Source of the DNA: Desulfobacteraceae bacterium
GTDB taxonomy: Bacteria; Desulfobacterota; Desulfobacteria; Desulfobacterales; Desulfosalsimonadaceae
Assembly (NCBI GenBank): GCA_024636355.1
Contig: JAGXHH010000178.1
Location: 1-6,207, forward strand
DNA length: 6,207 bases
Direction of reading: 5' to 3'
Part shown: positions 1 through 4,987 of the stretch, piece after piece
Position numbering within the stretch: the stretch's first letter is position 1
Layout: each line of letters begins with the position of its first letter
The notes under the pieces: generated by a model
Seen by the model: the letters and a program-made list of their open reading frames with translations, nothing else
What the model was told of the DNA's origin: nothing
Database searches by the model: none
Program-made: the position numbers and the translations under genes

Positions 1-1123
1 ACAGGTCGAGGCCGCCGCAGTCTTCAGGGGCGAGAATCCCGCGCTCAGAGAGATCCATGGCAAAGGCGATGACGTTTGCCGTTGAAATGATATCGATTCC
101 GAGCCGGGTGCACAGGTTGTCAAGTCGGACCAGTGCTTCCAGATCCTCCAGGCCGCACTTGGCCCCAAGGTTCATTATCGATTCGAATTCCGGCCGGGAT
201 CCGATCGCTACCTTCCGGGGCGCCTTTTTAAACCCGAGTTCGGCCTTGCAGCGGACCGGGCACCGGTAACATCCCCTCGACCGGACCTTGTGCGCATCGA
301 GCTGCCTGCCGTCGATGCGATCGATCGACTTGACGCGGTTTTCCCTGAAATTCCGGGCGGCGACGATCCCGAGATCATTGGCCCAGGTGACGTACCCTGC
401 TCCCCCATACCGGGAAAAATCGGGAAATTCAGCGGCCGCTCGTATGTCCGAAACGTATTTTCGGATCGCCCCGCGCCCATCGGAAGAGATTTCATCGTGC
501 GGATGCCGGGGGTCGTTGACCACGACGGCCTTCAGGTTCTTCGATCCCATGACGGCCCCCATGCCGGTGCGGCCGGCGGCATGGTCCGTGTCCGTGACGA
601 TGCAGGCGAACTTGACCCCGTTTTCCCCACCCGGCCCGATGGCCATGACCTGGAGCTTGTCATCGGCGAGTTCCGTCCGGAGGCGCTGTTCAGTCTGCCA
701 GGTATCGAGTCCCCACAGGTGCGCAGCAGGGCGGATCTGCACCCCGTCATCCCCGATATACAGGTAGACCGGCGCATCAGCCCGGCCACGGATGATAAGG
801 CCCTGTATGCCGCAACCCCGCAGGCGGACGCCGAAATGGCCGCCCACGTTGGAACTTCCCGGAAGGCCGGTCAGGGGAGAAAGCGCATTGACATGGACCC
901 GGGAGGATGCGGGTGCGGTTTTGCCGGTCAGCAGTCCGCAGGAAAAGAGGAGCGGATTTTCAGGACCCAGGGGGTTTGTCGCCGGTGAGAGGTGCTCATA
1001 GAGCCAGGCAATATTAAAGCCGCGCCCGGCCAGGTACGTTTTTGCGCCGTTTTCGGGAAAAGATCCAGAGTGGCAGGTTCGATCGGTCAGGTTGATTTCG
1101 AGGAGTTTACCAAGTTTCAGCAT
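1..1123 (-). CDS. Aldehyde ferredoxin oxidoreductase (tungsten-pterin enzyme), N-terminal 374 residues; C-terminus beyond the window
   Basis: Members of this family oxidise aldehydes to carboxylic acids (or the reverse) in the cytoplasm, using a tungsto-bispterin and a [4Fe-4S] cluster and passing electrons to ferredoxin. Seen: an open frame from ATG at 1123 to the left edge with no stop. The start LGKLLEINLTDR matches the family N-terminus. Residues 31-40 (LAGRGFNIAW), 74-87 (SRVHVNALSPLTG region) and 90-110 (GSSNVGGHFG...GLIIRG) are pterin-binding N-domain signatures. CYRCPVRC gives cluster ligands C285, C288 and C292 (C-x2-C-x3-C), close to positions 288/291/295 of the Pyrococcus enzyme. 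PEFES (311-315) corresponds to the conserved PEYE glutamate motif. The fourth cluster cysteine and active-site histidine should lie in the missing ~230 residues (the family is about 600 aa). An in-frame TAA two codons upstream fixes the start. No good Shine-Dalgarno is visible. It lies 257 bp downstream of the MetE-like gene on the same strand. Confidence 0.97.
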   Translation of the reverse strand, partial: MLKLGKLLEINLTDRTCHSGSFPENGAKTYLAGRGFNIAWLYEHLSPATNPLGPENPLLFSCGLLTGKTAPASSRVHVNALSPLTGLPGSSNVGGHFGVRLRGCGIQGLIIRGRADAPVYLYIGDDGVQIRPAAHLWGLDTWQTEQRLRTELADDKLQVMAIGPGGENGVKFACIVTDTDHAAGRTGMGAVMGSKNLKAVVVNDPRHPHDEISSDGRGAIRKYVSDIRAAAEFPDFSRYGGAGYVTWANDLGIVAARNFRENRVKSIDRIDGRQLDAHKVRSRGCYRCPVRCKAELGFKKAPRKVAIGSRPEFESIMNLGAKCGLEDLEALVRLDNLCTRLGIDIISTANVIAFAMDLSERGILAPEDCGGLDL

Positions 1124-1220
1124 TAGCGGTTATTGCCAGACAATAAAAAAGCGTATAGCGAACATTCGGATCGATAATAATCATTTCATCAGCGGATGGA
1201 AAGCCTTTTTGACTGCAGGT

Positions 1221-1331
1221 AGCCAGAAGCCAGAAGCCAGAAGAACTTCGGAGGTCGCTCCGCTCCTTCTGATTTAACAGGATTGACTGAGCCGAAGGCG
1301 AATGCCTCCTTCTGGCTCCTGGATTCTGGCT
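1221..1331. repeat. Imperfect 23-bp inverted repeat (large stem-loop) around a 65-nt loop
   Basis: The left arm at 1221-1243 is three AGCCAGA units plus AG. Its reverse complement matches 1309-1331 at 21 of 23 positions. The enclosed 65 nt contain further self-complementary GC-rich stretches (GGAG...CTCC around 1250-1266 and GCCGAAGGC around 1291-1299). The structure lies just downstream of the MetE-like stop codon and upstream of AOR. In a minus-strand transcript it could fold, protect an mRNA 3' end or slow readthrough. That function is inference. Confidence 0.8.
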
Positions 1332-1367
1332 CCTGGCTCCTGGCTCCTGGATTCTGGATTCTGGATT
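1312..1367. repeat. Heptanucleotide tandem repeat, 8 units of CTGGCTC / CTGGATT
   Basis: Eight consecutive 7-bp units can be read directly: CTGGCTC, CTGGATT, CTGGCTC x3, CTGGATT x3. On the minus strand they read GAGCCAG / AATCCAG. The array begins right after the inverted-repeat arm it partly forms and ends 13 bp from the MetE-like stop codon. The complementary AGCCAGA units at 1221-1241 have the same period. Such arrays typically vary in copy number between strains by slippage. There are no spacers, so this is not CRISPR. Confidence 0.93.
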
Positions 1368-1380
1368 CTTTCTTTTATTC

Positions 1381-2406
1381 TTATCCCATCCCATATTTCT
1401 CCCGCAGATGCTCCGACAGCCGCTTGACCGTGGCAAAACCTTTTTCCACGGTCTTTTCGATGTCCGGGTTGACAAGGCAGCAGGTGGCGGGCGACAAAAG
1501 ACTTTGTGAAAGCAGCTGTTCCCTGTCGATCCCTTTTTTGCAGAGCCGTTGCCATGCGGATTCCAGAAGTTTTTCCAGCGTTTCGATCGATTCCTTTTCA
1601 TACGGTTCGAAATTGGTGGGAACGATCCCCCAGGACAAGATCCCGCCCCGGTCCAGGAACCGCTTGACTGCCGGTGCATAGGAGGAGAACACTTCGCCGT
1701 TGGTGTAAACGTCGAGCGACAGGATGTCCATGTCCTGGTTCAGCAGGAAATCCCAGTCCGGGTTTCCGCACAGGTGGATGCCCCGGGGACGGTCGATCAT
1801 GGAGAAAAAGAGTTCCAGGTCGGCTTTCGCCTGGACATCGCCGTAGCCGGACATGGCCGAAAACAGGAACTGCAAGCCGGGCTCGTCCACATACATGAAC
1901 GCGTTTTCGTTTTTCGCCTTGAGCCGGGCGAGCTGGACGTTGACCCGGCGTGCCATGAACTCGAACATGAACGGCCGGACCGTGTCGTCGAAAAGAATCG
2001 GCCGGTCGTTTTCGTCTATCACGTTGAACCCGAAGCTGATCGGCCCTTCGAGCTGCCCCCGGATGGCCGGCCGGTCTGAAAAATCAAGCGCCAGGAATCG
2101 GTGGTACACGGCCGAATAGGTGGTGCTGATATCGAAGAGTTCCGGATCATCGAAATTCGCCATCACCTCTTCGAGTTCGGCCATAAACTTGTCCATTGAA
2201 AATCTCAGCGTCCTGTTTTCCATGTCGAGCAGGATGCCCGGGAAATGCTCGGCCGCCTGGACGTACATATCCTCATAATAGTTGAGGCGCGGCAGCTGGG
2301 GCCAGTACGGGATGTCCATCGTCAGCGCCGTTTCCAACGCCCGGTCGATATCGGTGTGGGGCATGACGGCCATGGCCGTGGTCAGAAGTTTTCCGGGAAT
2401 GGGCAA
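1381..2406 (-). CDS. MetE/UROD-superfamily protein (cobalamin-independent methionine synthase-like), 341 aa, TTG start
   Basis: This is a TIM-barrel protein related to the catalytic half of MetE and to uroporphyrinogen decarboxylase-like methyltransferases. The substrate is unknown. Seen: MPHTDIDRALETAL near residues 15-28 followed by IPYWPQLPR (32-40), typical of short MetE-like proteins. YVDEP at 172-176 corresponds to MetE's IDEP motif. A probable zinc site is formed by H211-x-C213 (HLCG) and C309/C310 in SPATCC, matching the H-x-C...C thiol-activating ligands of MetE. The protein lacks the MetE N-terminal barrel, so it is probably not a complete methionine synthase; a thiol methyltransferase role is inference. 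The start is TTG because TAAGGAGG lies exactly 6 nt upstream. The open frame continues upstream but only through repeat DNA. Frames and spacing suggest it could be co-transcribed with the reductase upstream. Confidence 0.86.
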   Translation of the reverse strand: MPIPGKLLTTAMAVMPHTDIDRALETALTMDIPYWPQLPRLNYYEDMYVQAAEHFPGILLDMENRTLRFSMDKFMAELEEVMANFDDPELFDISTTYSAVYHRFLALDFSDRPAIRGQLEGPISFGFNVIDENDRPILFDDTVRPFMFEFMARRVNVQLARLKAKNENAFMYVDEPGLQFLFSAMSGYGDVQAKADLELFFSMIDRPRGIHLCGNPDWDFLLNQDMDILSLDVYTNGEVFSSYAPAVKRFLDRGGILSWGIVPTNFEPYEKESIETLEKLLESAWQRLCKKGIDREQLLSQSLLSPATCCLVNPDIEKTVEKGFATVKRLSEHLREKYGMG

Positions 2407-2412
2407 GTTGGG

Positions 2413-2420
2413 CCTCCTTA
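2413..2420 (-). promoter_or_regulatory. Shine-Dalgarno TAAGGAGG that fixes the TTG start of the MetE-like gene
   Basis: The minus strand reads TAAGGAGG, then CCCAAC (6 nt), then TTG. This near-perfect anti-16S match at ideal spacing shows that translation begins at 2406, not at the upstream ATG at 2514, which lies within a REP-like repeat. Confidence 0.88.
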
Positions 2421-2433
2421 TTTCTAAGATCTG

Positions 2434-2512
2434 GGGCGATTCGTGAATCGCCCCTACGAATGACCATTGCACAATGGCCTCACATTGTAGGGGCGGACCT
2501 GCGTGTCCGCCC
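2434..2512. repeat. REP/BIME-like element A (imperfect copy)
   Basis: The left arm (2434-2457) contains the hairpin GGGCGATTCGTGAATCGCCC followed by CTAC. A middle palindrome CCATTGCACAATGG lies at 2464-2477. The right arm (2487-2512) begins GTAGGGGCGGAC and closes as a hairpin with GTCCGCCC. The first 50 bp (2434-2483) are identical to 2556-2605 in element B, but the right arm has a different stem (GGGCGGAC rather than GGGCGATTC). There is no coding potential of its own. It lies between the reductase-like gene and the MetE-like gene. Confidence 0.92.
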
Positions 2513-2540
2513 ATGTCGGATTGAAAACCCGATATGGGCG
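2508..2540. repeat. Hairpin between the two REP-like elements
   Basis: A 12-bp stem pairs 2508-2519 (CGCCCATGTCGG) with 2529-2540 (CCGATATGGGCG), with one G-U pair and a 9-nt loop. It overlaps the end of element A. The adjacent GGGCGG...CCGCCC (2536-2554) is another short hairpin. Together they make an almost continuous string of stem-loops from 2434 to 2632, which could act as an mRNA-stabilising or attenuating segment in a minus-strand transcript (inference). Confidence 0.75.
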
Positions 2541-2555
2541 GGGATTATCCGCCCT

Positions 2556-2632
2556 GGGCGATTCGTGAATCGCCCCTACGAATGACCATTGCACAATGGC
2601 CTCACGCTGTAGGGGCGATTCACGAATCGCCC
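2556..2632. repeat. REP/BIME-like element B, perfect 24-bp terminal inverted repeats, overlapping the 3' end of the reductase gene
   Basis: Arms 2556-2579 and 2609-2632 are exact reverse complements (24 bp), and each is itself a hairpin (GGGCGATTC/GAATCGCCC with a 2-nt loop). The centre carries the palindrome CCATTGCACAATGG (2586-2599). The layout is that of a BIME: two inverted REP units around a spacer. The element contains the stop codon (2576-2578) and last 18 codons of the minus-strand reductase-like gene. No REP-associated tyrosine transposase is present in the window. Confidence 0.93.
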
Positions 2633-3436
2633 GTCTCCGATATCCTCAAGCAGCCGCTTTATCAGGCCTTCATCCTCAGCCACCAGTTCGGCAAACCGTT
2701 TGCCTTTGGTGCTGCCGCGTTTGTATTCGTCTATGCACCATTGAACAATGGCGACAACCGAATCTTCATCGTATATGCCGGGCAGTTCATCGGCCAGGCG
2801 CGGATGCCGGCCGAGTTTACCGCCCAGCAGCACGCGGTAGCCGTATCGGTCCACCGCTATGGCGCCCGTCGGACAAACCTTTGCGCACTGGCCGCAGGAA
2901 AGGCAGCGCTCCCAGTCGATTACCGGTTTCCCGGCGCAGGCGTCGAGCGAAACGGCACAATCTTTACAGGCGGTTTCACACGCGCCGCACATGGAACATT
3001 CCGCATCGGTGACGGCCGGCACGGCCGCGCCGATAATGCCGATATCTTTTATCTGGGGCTGGGAGCAGGCGTTGGGGCAGTCGGATAGCGTCACTTTGAA
3101 GTCGTGATGGAATTTGAGCGGACCGTTGACCTGCTGCTTTAAAAATTCGCGCAGGTTCGCGTTTTCAAGAAGCGATTCGATTCGTCGGGCCAGCCCCTCG
3201 CTGTCATTGGCCTTATGGGGGCACCCGCCCTGGCCGAAACAGGCGTCAAGCCGATAGCCTTTGACCTCTTCGTCCATATTTTTCATGTAATGGGCCTTGG
3301 CGGCCTGCACGTCCTCGATTGCCACCCGGTCCTTACCCGCCTGGCCGGCAAAGGCCTCCACCTTGGAACGGACCTTTTTCCGGACAAAAAAGGGTACTTT
3401 TTTAATAGCGGTTTCAGCTTCTGCTGTCCATTTCAT
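2576..3436 (-). CDS. Small sulfite/nitrite reductase-like siroheme protein with PCP_red-like N-terminus and inserted ferredoxin domain, 286 aa
   Basis: Probably a cytoplasmic siroheme-[4Fe-4S] reductase of the Dsr-like/assimilatory type. The substrate (sulfite, nitrite or other) cannot be told from sequence. Residues 3-50 (WTAEAETAIKKVPFFVRKKV...) resemble the PCP_red domain (light-independent protochlorophyllide reductase B C-terminus). The coupled siroheme/cluster motif is complete: C66-x5-C72 and C120-x3-C124. An inserted 2x[4Fe-4S] ferredoxin domain follows: C147-x2-C150-x2-C153-x3-C157 and C178-x2-C181-x2-C184-x3-C188-P. The sulfite reductase fold resumes at 203-239 (LLGGKLGRHPRL...). 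I chose ATG at 3436 because family similarity begins there. AGG 9 nt upstream is a weak Shine-Dalgarno, and the frame extends upstream to 3547 through a repeat. Residues 269-286 and the stop lie inside REP-like element B, so the natural C-terminus may have been replaced. Confidence 0.93.
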   Translation of the reverse strand: MKWTAEAETAIKKVPFFVRKKVRSKVEAFAGQAGKDRVAIEDVQAAKAHYMKNMDEEVKGYRLDACFGQGGCPHKANDSEGLARRIESLLENANLREFLKQQVNGPLKFHHDFKVTLSDCPNACSQPQIKDIGIIGAAVPAVTDAECSMCGACETACKDCAVSLDACAGKPVIDWERCLSCGQCAKVCPTGAIAVDRYGYRVLLGGKLGRHPRLADELPGIYDEDSVVAIVQWCIDEYKRGSTKGKRFAELVAEDEGLIKRLLEDIGDGRFVNRPYSVRPLCNGHS

Positions 3437-3521
3437 GGGATTTACCTGTTTTTTATAATTATTCTTTTTATTCATTTCTCTCAAGCGGTACGCCACGCTC
3501 ACGGAACGGCTCAAAAACCAT

Positions 3522-3609
3522 TTTACCATGAAGAGCATGAAGAGCATGAAGAAGTCAAAGGCATATGATTTTCAGCTTTTGTGGGTTTCTTCCTGCTCTT
3601 CATGGTAAA
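3522..3609. repeat. Inverted repeat with 9-bp ATGAAGAGC tandem units (MITE-like or hairpin repeat)
   Basis: Arms 3522-3537 and 3594-3609 are perfect 16-bp reverse complements (TTTACCATGAAGAGCA). The stem continues inward for 5 more pairs after one mismatch. The left arm runs into three 9-bp units, ATGAAGAGC, ATGAAGAGC and ATGAAGAAG (3528-3554). In one plus-strand frame this reads His-Glu-Glu repeats, a conceptual-translation artefact. I associate this repeat type with deltaproteobacterial intergenic regions; it may be a small non-autonomous element. No target-site duplication is evident. Confidence 0.85.
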
Positions 3610-3617
3610 TTGAAAGG

Positions 3618-3664
3618 ATCGGATCATTTCACCGTCATAGCCCATCAATTACATCGGATCATTT
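3618..3664. repeat. 12-bp direct repeat ATCGGATCATTT, two copies
   Basis: Identical 12-mers lie at 3618-3629 and 3653-3664, starting 35 bp apart, just upstream of the FNR-like dyad. The spacing is not an exact multiple of a 10.5-bp helical turn. This may be a regulatory half-site pair or chance. Confidence 0.5.
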
Positions 3665-3673
3665 GCCATTTCC

Positions 3674-3687
3674 TTGACTTATATCAA
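3674..3687 (+). promoter_or_regulatory. FNR/DNR-like operator TTGAC-TTAT-ATCAA upstream of the Crp/Fnr gene
   Basis: The 14-bp dyad differs by one base from the FNR/DNR consensus TTGAT-N4-ATCAA. It ends 55 bp before the start codon at 3743. Its first six bases, TTGACT, also resemble a sigma70 -35 box, with TTTAAT (3695-3700) 15 bp or TAATTA 17 bp downstream. The factor could therefore either activate or occlude the promoter. Autoregulation by the adjacent regulator is the simplest inference. Confidence 0.6.
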
Positions 3688-3742
3688 GAGCCGGTTTAAT
3701 TAATCTGGTTTGTCCCCCACCTTCACTTGAAAGGCCGTTTCA

Positions 3743-4444
3743 ATGAAAGATTACCGGAAACTGTTATCCGAGTCCATTCTGTTCAATGAACTTCCCGAGG
3801 AGCACATCAATGCGATCCTCTCCATTGCCGTTGAAAAAAAAGCATCTTCGGGTGAACTGATCTTTTCCGACGGAGATCCCGGCAATGGTTTCTATATCGC
3901 AGCCGATGGCCTGGTAAAAGTCTATAAACTTTCGCCGGATGGCAAGGAGCAGATCCTGCACATGTTCGGCCCCGGAGAGCCGTTCGGTGAAGTGCCGGTG
4001 TTTTCCGGCAAAGCTTTTCCCGCCAATGCCGAAACGGTAAAGAAAAGCGACCTCCTGTTTTTTCCGAAACAGGCCTTTGTCAACCTGATCACCGAGAGCC
4101 CGTCAATAGCGTTAAATATGCTGGCGGTGCTTGCCAAAAGACTCCGGCAATTCACTGTCCAGGTGGAAAACCTTTCACTCAAGGAAGTGCCCGCACGACT
4201 TGCCGGCTATTTCCTCCTGCTTTCGGAAGAACAGGGGAATACCGAAATGGTCGAGTTAAAGATCTCCAAAGGACAGCTGGCCAGTTTTCTGGGGACCATC
4301 CCGGAAACCCTGTCCCGTATGTTAAAAAAGATGAGCGATCAGGGATTGATCGAAGTGGACGGCAGAAAGATTCGACTGGTCGATTTCGACGGCCTGATCG
4401 ATCTGGCCGATTCCGGCAAACTGGATGCAAATGGGGCCTTCTGA
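3743..4444 (+). CDS. Crp/Fnr-family transcriptional regulator, cysteine-free (DNR-like), 233 aa
   Basis: This is a cytoplasmic DNA-binding regulator. The N-terminal cyclic-nucleotide-binding-type beta barrel spans about residues 14-110 (GELIFSDGDPGNGFYIAADGLV at 37-58, then GPGEPFGEVPVFSG at 76-89). A dimerisation helix covers about 118-145. The winged HTH covers about 150-215, with ISKGQLASFLG (174-184) and the recognition helix IPETLSRMLKKM (186-197), whose ETLSR matches the Fnr/Dnr E-x2-S-R DNA-reading signature. The protein has no cysteine, so an FNR-type oxygen-sensing [4Fe-4S] cluster is excluded. Haem, NO or small-ligand sensing as in DNR/HcpR-type members is possible but not shown. 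The length is normal for the family. ATG is preceded by GAAAGG at 8 nt. The FNR-like dyad upstream suggests autoregulation. Targets may include the divergent reductase gene. Confidence 0.95.
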   Translation: MKDYRKLLSESILFNELPEEHINAILSIAVEKKASSGELIFSDGDPGNGFYIAADGLVKVYKLSPDGKEQILHMFGPGEPFGEVPVFSGKAFPANAETVKKSDLLFFPKQAFVNLITESPSIALNMLAVLAKRLRQFTVQVENLSLKEVPARLAGYFLLLSEEQGNTEMVELKISKGQLASFLGTIPETLSRMLKKMSDQGLIEVDGRKIRLVDFDGLIDLADSGKLDANGAF

Positions 4445-4451
4445 GTGAAAC

Positions 4452-4482
4452 GGCCGGTTTGAACGACTACCGCCTGTTTTTT
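4452..4482 (+). terminator. Possible intrinsic terminator after the Crp/Fnr gene
   Basis: GGCCGGT (4452-4458) pairs with ACCGCCT (4469-4475), with one mismatch and one G-U pair, around a 10-nt loop. G and six T residues follow (4477-4482). It begins 7 bp after the stop codon. The stem is short, so it is probably a weak terminator. Confidence 0.45.
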
Positions 4483-4485
4483 CAA

Positions 4486-4514
4486 TTGACAGAACAACCT
4501 GCTTATCACATAGT
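4486..4514 (+). promoter_or_regulatory. Sigma70-like promoter for the HTH/two-CW - MOSC operon
   Basis: A perfect TTGACA -35 box (4486-4491) is followed by a 17-bp spacer and CATAGT (4509-4514; 4 of 6 matches to TATAAT). It lies directly after the candidate terminator and about 47 bp before the TTG start at 4562. Confidence 0.5.
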
Positions 4515-4549
4515 GGCAGTTACTGAAATGATCTAAACTTCGACGGGAT

Positions 4550-4553
4550 GGAG
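4550..4553 (+). promoter_or_regulatory. Shine-Dalgarno GGAG for the TTG start at 4562
   Basis: GGAG is 8 nt upstream of TTG and supports it as the start. The nearby ATG at 4548 is in another frame, and no ATG in the correct frame covers the HTH. Confidence 0.65.
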
Positions 4554-4561
4554 AACGGCTA

Positions 4562-4987
4562 TTGGAAAAAGAAGAATTCAAATGTTTCCGCCAGCGATTG
4601 CAGCGAACCCAGGAAACCATGGCCCAACTGCTCGGCATATCCGTCAAGGCGGTCCGCAGCTATGAACAGGGGTGGCGGCAGATTCCAAATTATGTGGAAC
4701 GCCAGATGCTTTTCCTGGTCGCATTGAAGGAAAACGCCCTTCAATGCAATACTCCCTGCTGGGAAGTCATGGAGTGCCCGGACGAGCGCAAAACGAATTG
4801 CCCGGCATGGGAATTTAAAGCAGGAAGCCTCTGCTGGTTTGTTAATGGAACCATTCGGGAAGGTGCCGTGCAGGACAACTGGAGCGAAAAAATGGATGTC
4901 TGCCGTCACTGCAAAGCCTTCCCCCTGGTGCCACCCGACTCGAAAGGTTTGCCATGCCGACAGTCCTACCTGAAATCCTGTCCTTAA
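4562..4987 (+). CDS. XRE-type helix-turn-helix protein fused to a two-CW-like cysteine domain, 141 aa, TTG start
   Basis: A small putative redox- or metal-responsive regulator. Residues 8-55 form an XRE/Cro-like HTH (TQETMAQLLGISVKAVRSYEQG at 17-38, followed by WRQIPNYVERQMLFL). Residues 62-120 are cysteine-rich with two Cys-Trp pairs: C66-W67-E, C72-P, C80-P-A-W, C91-W92 and C114-x2-C117. This matches what I know as the two-CW domain found in anaerobe signalling proteins. The function of that domain is not established; binding of a metal or Fe-S cluster is inference. Relatives as I recall them carry a further cysteine in GT-x-C-x-G, but here the segment is GTIREG (96-101), so one possible ligand is missing. 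C132 and C140 lie in the tail. It is the first gene of an operon: its last 34 nt overlap the MOSC gene in another frame. Confidence 0.85.
   Translation: MEKEEFKCFRQRLQRTQETMAQLLGISVKAVRSYEQGWRQIPNYVERQMLFLVALKENALQCNTPCWEVMECPDERKTNCPAWEFKAGSLCWFVNGTIREGAVQDNWSEKMDVCRHCKAFPLVPPDSKGLPCRQSYLKSCP

Larger units (their letters stand above)
1124..1380. other. Repeat-rich intergenic gap between MetE-like gene and AOR
   Basis: No gene is supported here. The right half is occupied by the heptamer array and the large inverted repeat listed separately. The left part (1124-1210) is AT-rich and would have to carry any AOR promoter. On the minus strand a TATACG hexamer (1157-1152) could serve as a -10 box, but no convincing -35 lies at the right distance. 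I therefore cannot say whether AOR has its own promoter or is read through from upstream. Confidence 0.6.
3437..3742. other. Divergent intergenic region between the reductase-like gene and the Crp/Fnr gene
   Basis: No gene is supported in these 306 bp. It holds, from left to right: an AT-rich leader for the reductase gene, with a possible minus-strand promoter (TTGAGA at 3484-3479 with AATAAT 15 bp downstream, a short spacer, so weak); a 9-bp tandem repeat inside a long inverted repeat (3522-3609); a 12-bp direct repeat (3618-3629 and 3653-3664); and an FNR-like dyad (3674-3687) with the ribosome-binding site of the plus-strand regulator. Both genes could share control here. Confidence 0.7.

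Noticed and set aside
290..988. Long plus-strand open frame opposite AOR
   Set aside because: Antisense shadow of a high-GC coding region. The minus strand encodes an unmistakable AOR over the same bases.
1107..1184. 25-codon minus-strand frame (MIIIDPNVRY...) overlapping the AOR start, considered as a leader peptide
   Set aside because: No Shine-Dalgarno, no run of a regulatory amino acid and no terminator/antiterminator pair visible.
1312..1367. Heptamer array considered as a CRISPR array
   Set aside because: Units are 7 bp and contiguous with no spacers, and no cas genes are nearby.
1549..2079. Plus-strand open frame opposite the MetE-like gene
   Set aside because: Composition is the complement of the real gene, no ribosome-binding site and no recognisable domain.
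2407..2514. Upstream extension of the MetE-like gene to an ATG at 2514
   Set aside because: The extra 36 codons are REP-like repeat sequence, and a strong Shine-Dalgarno precedes the TTG at 2406.
2534..3088. Plus-strand open frame starting in the REP-like repeats
   Set aside because: Its beginning is translated repeat DNA and the rest is antisense to the siroheme reductase-like gene.
3437..3547. Upstream extension of the reductase-like gene to an ATG at 3547
   Set aside because: The extension reads through the intergenic hairpin repeat and AT-rich leader. Family similarity begins at the ATG at 3436.
3215..3568. Plus-strand frame ending in a His-Glu-Glu repeat
   Set aside because: Mostly antisense to the reductase gene. 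The His-Glu-Glu tail is the 9-bp tandem repeat read in one frame.
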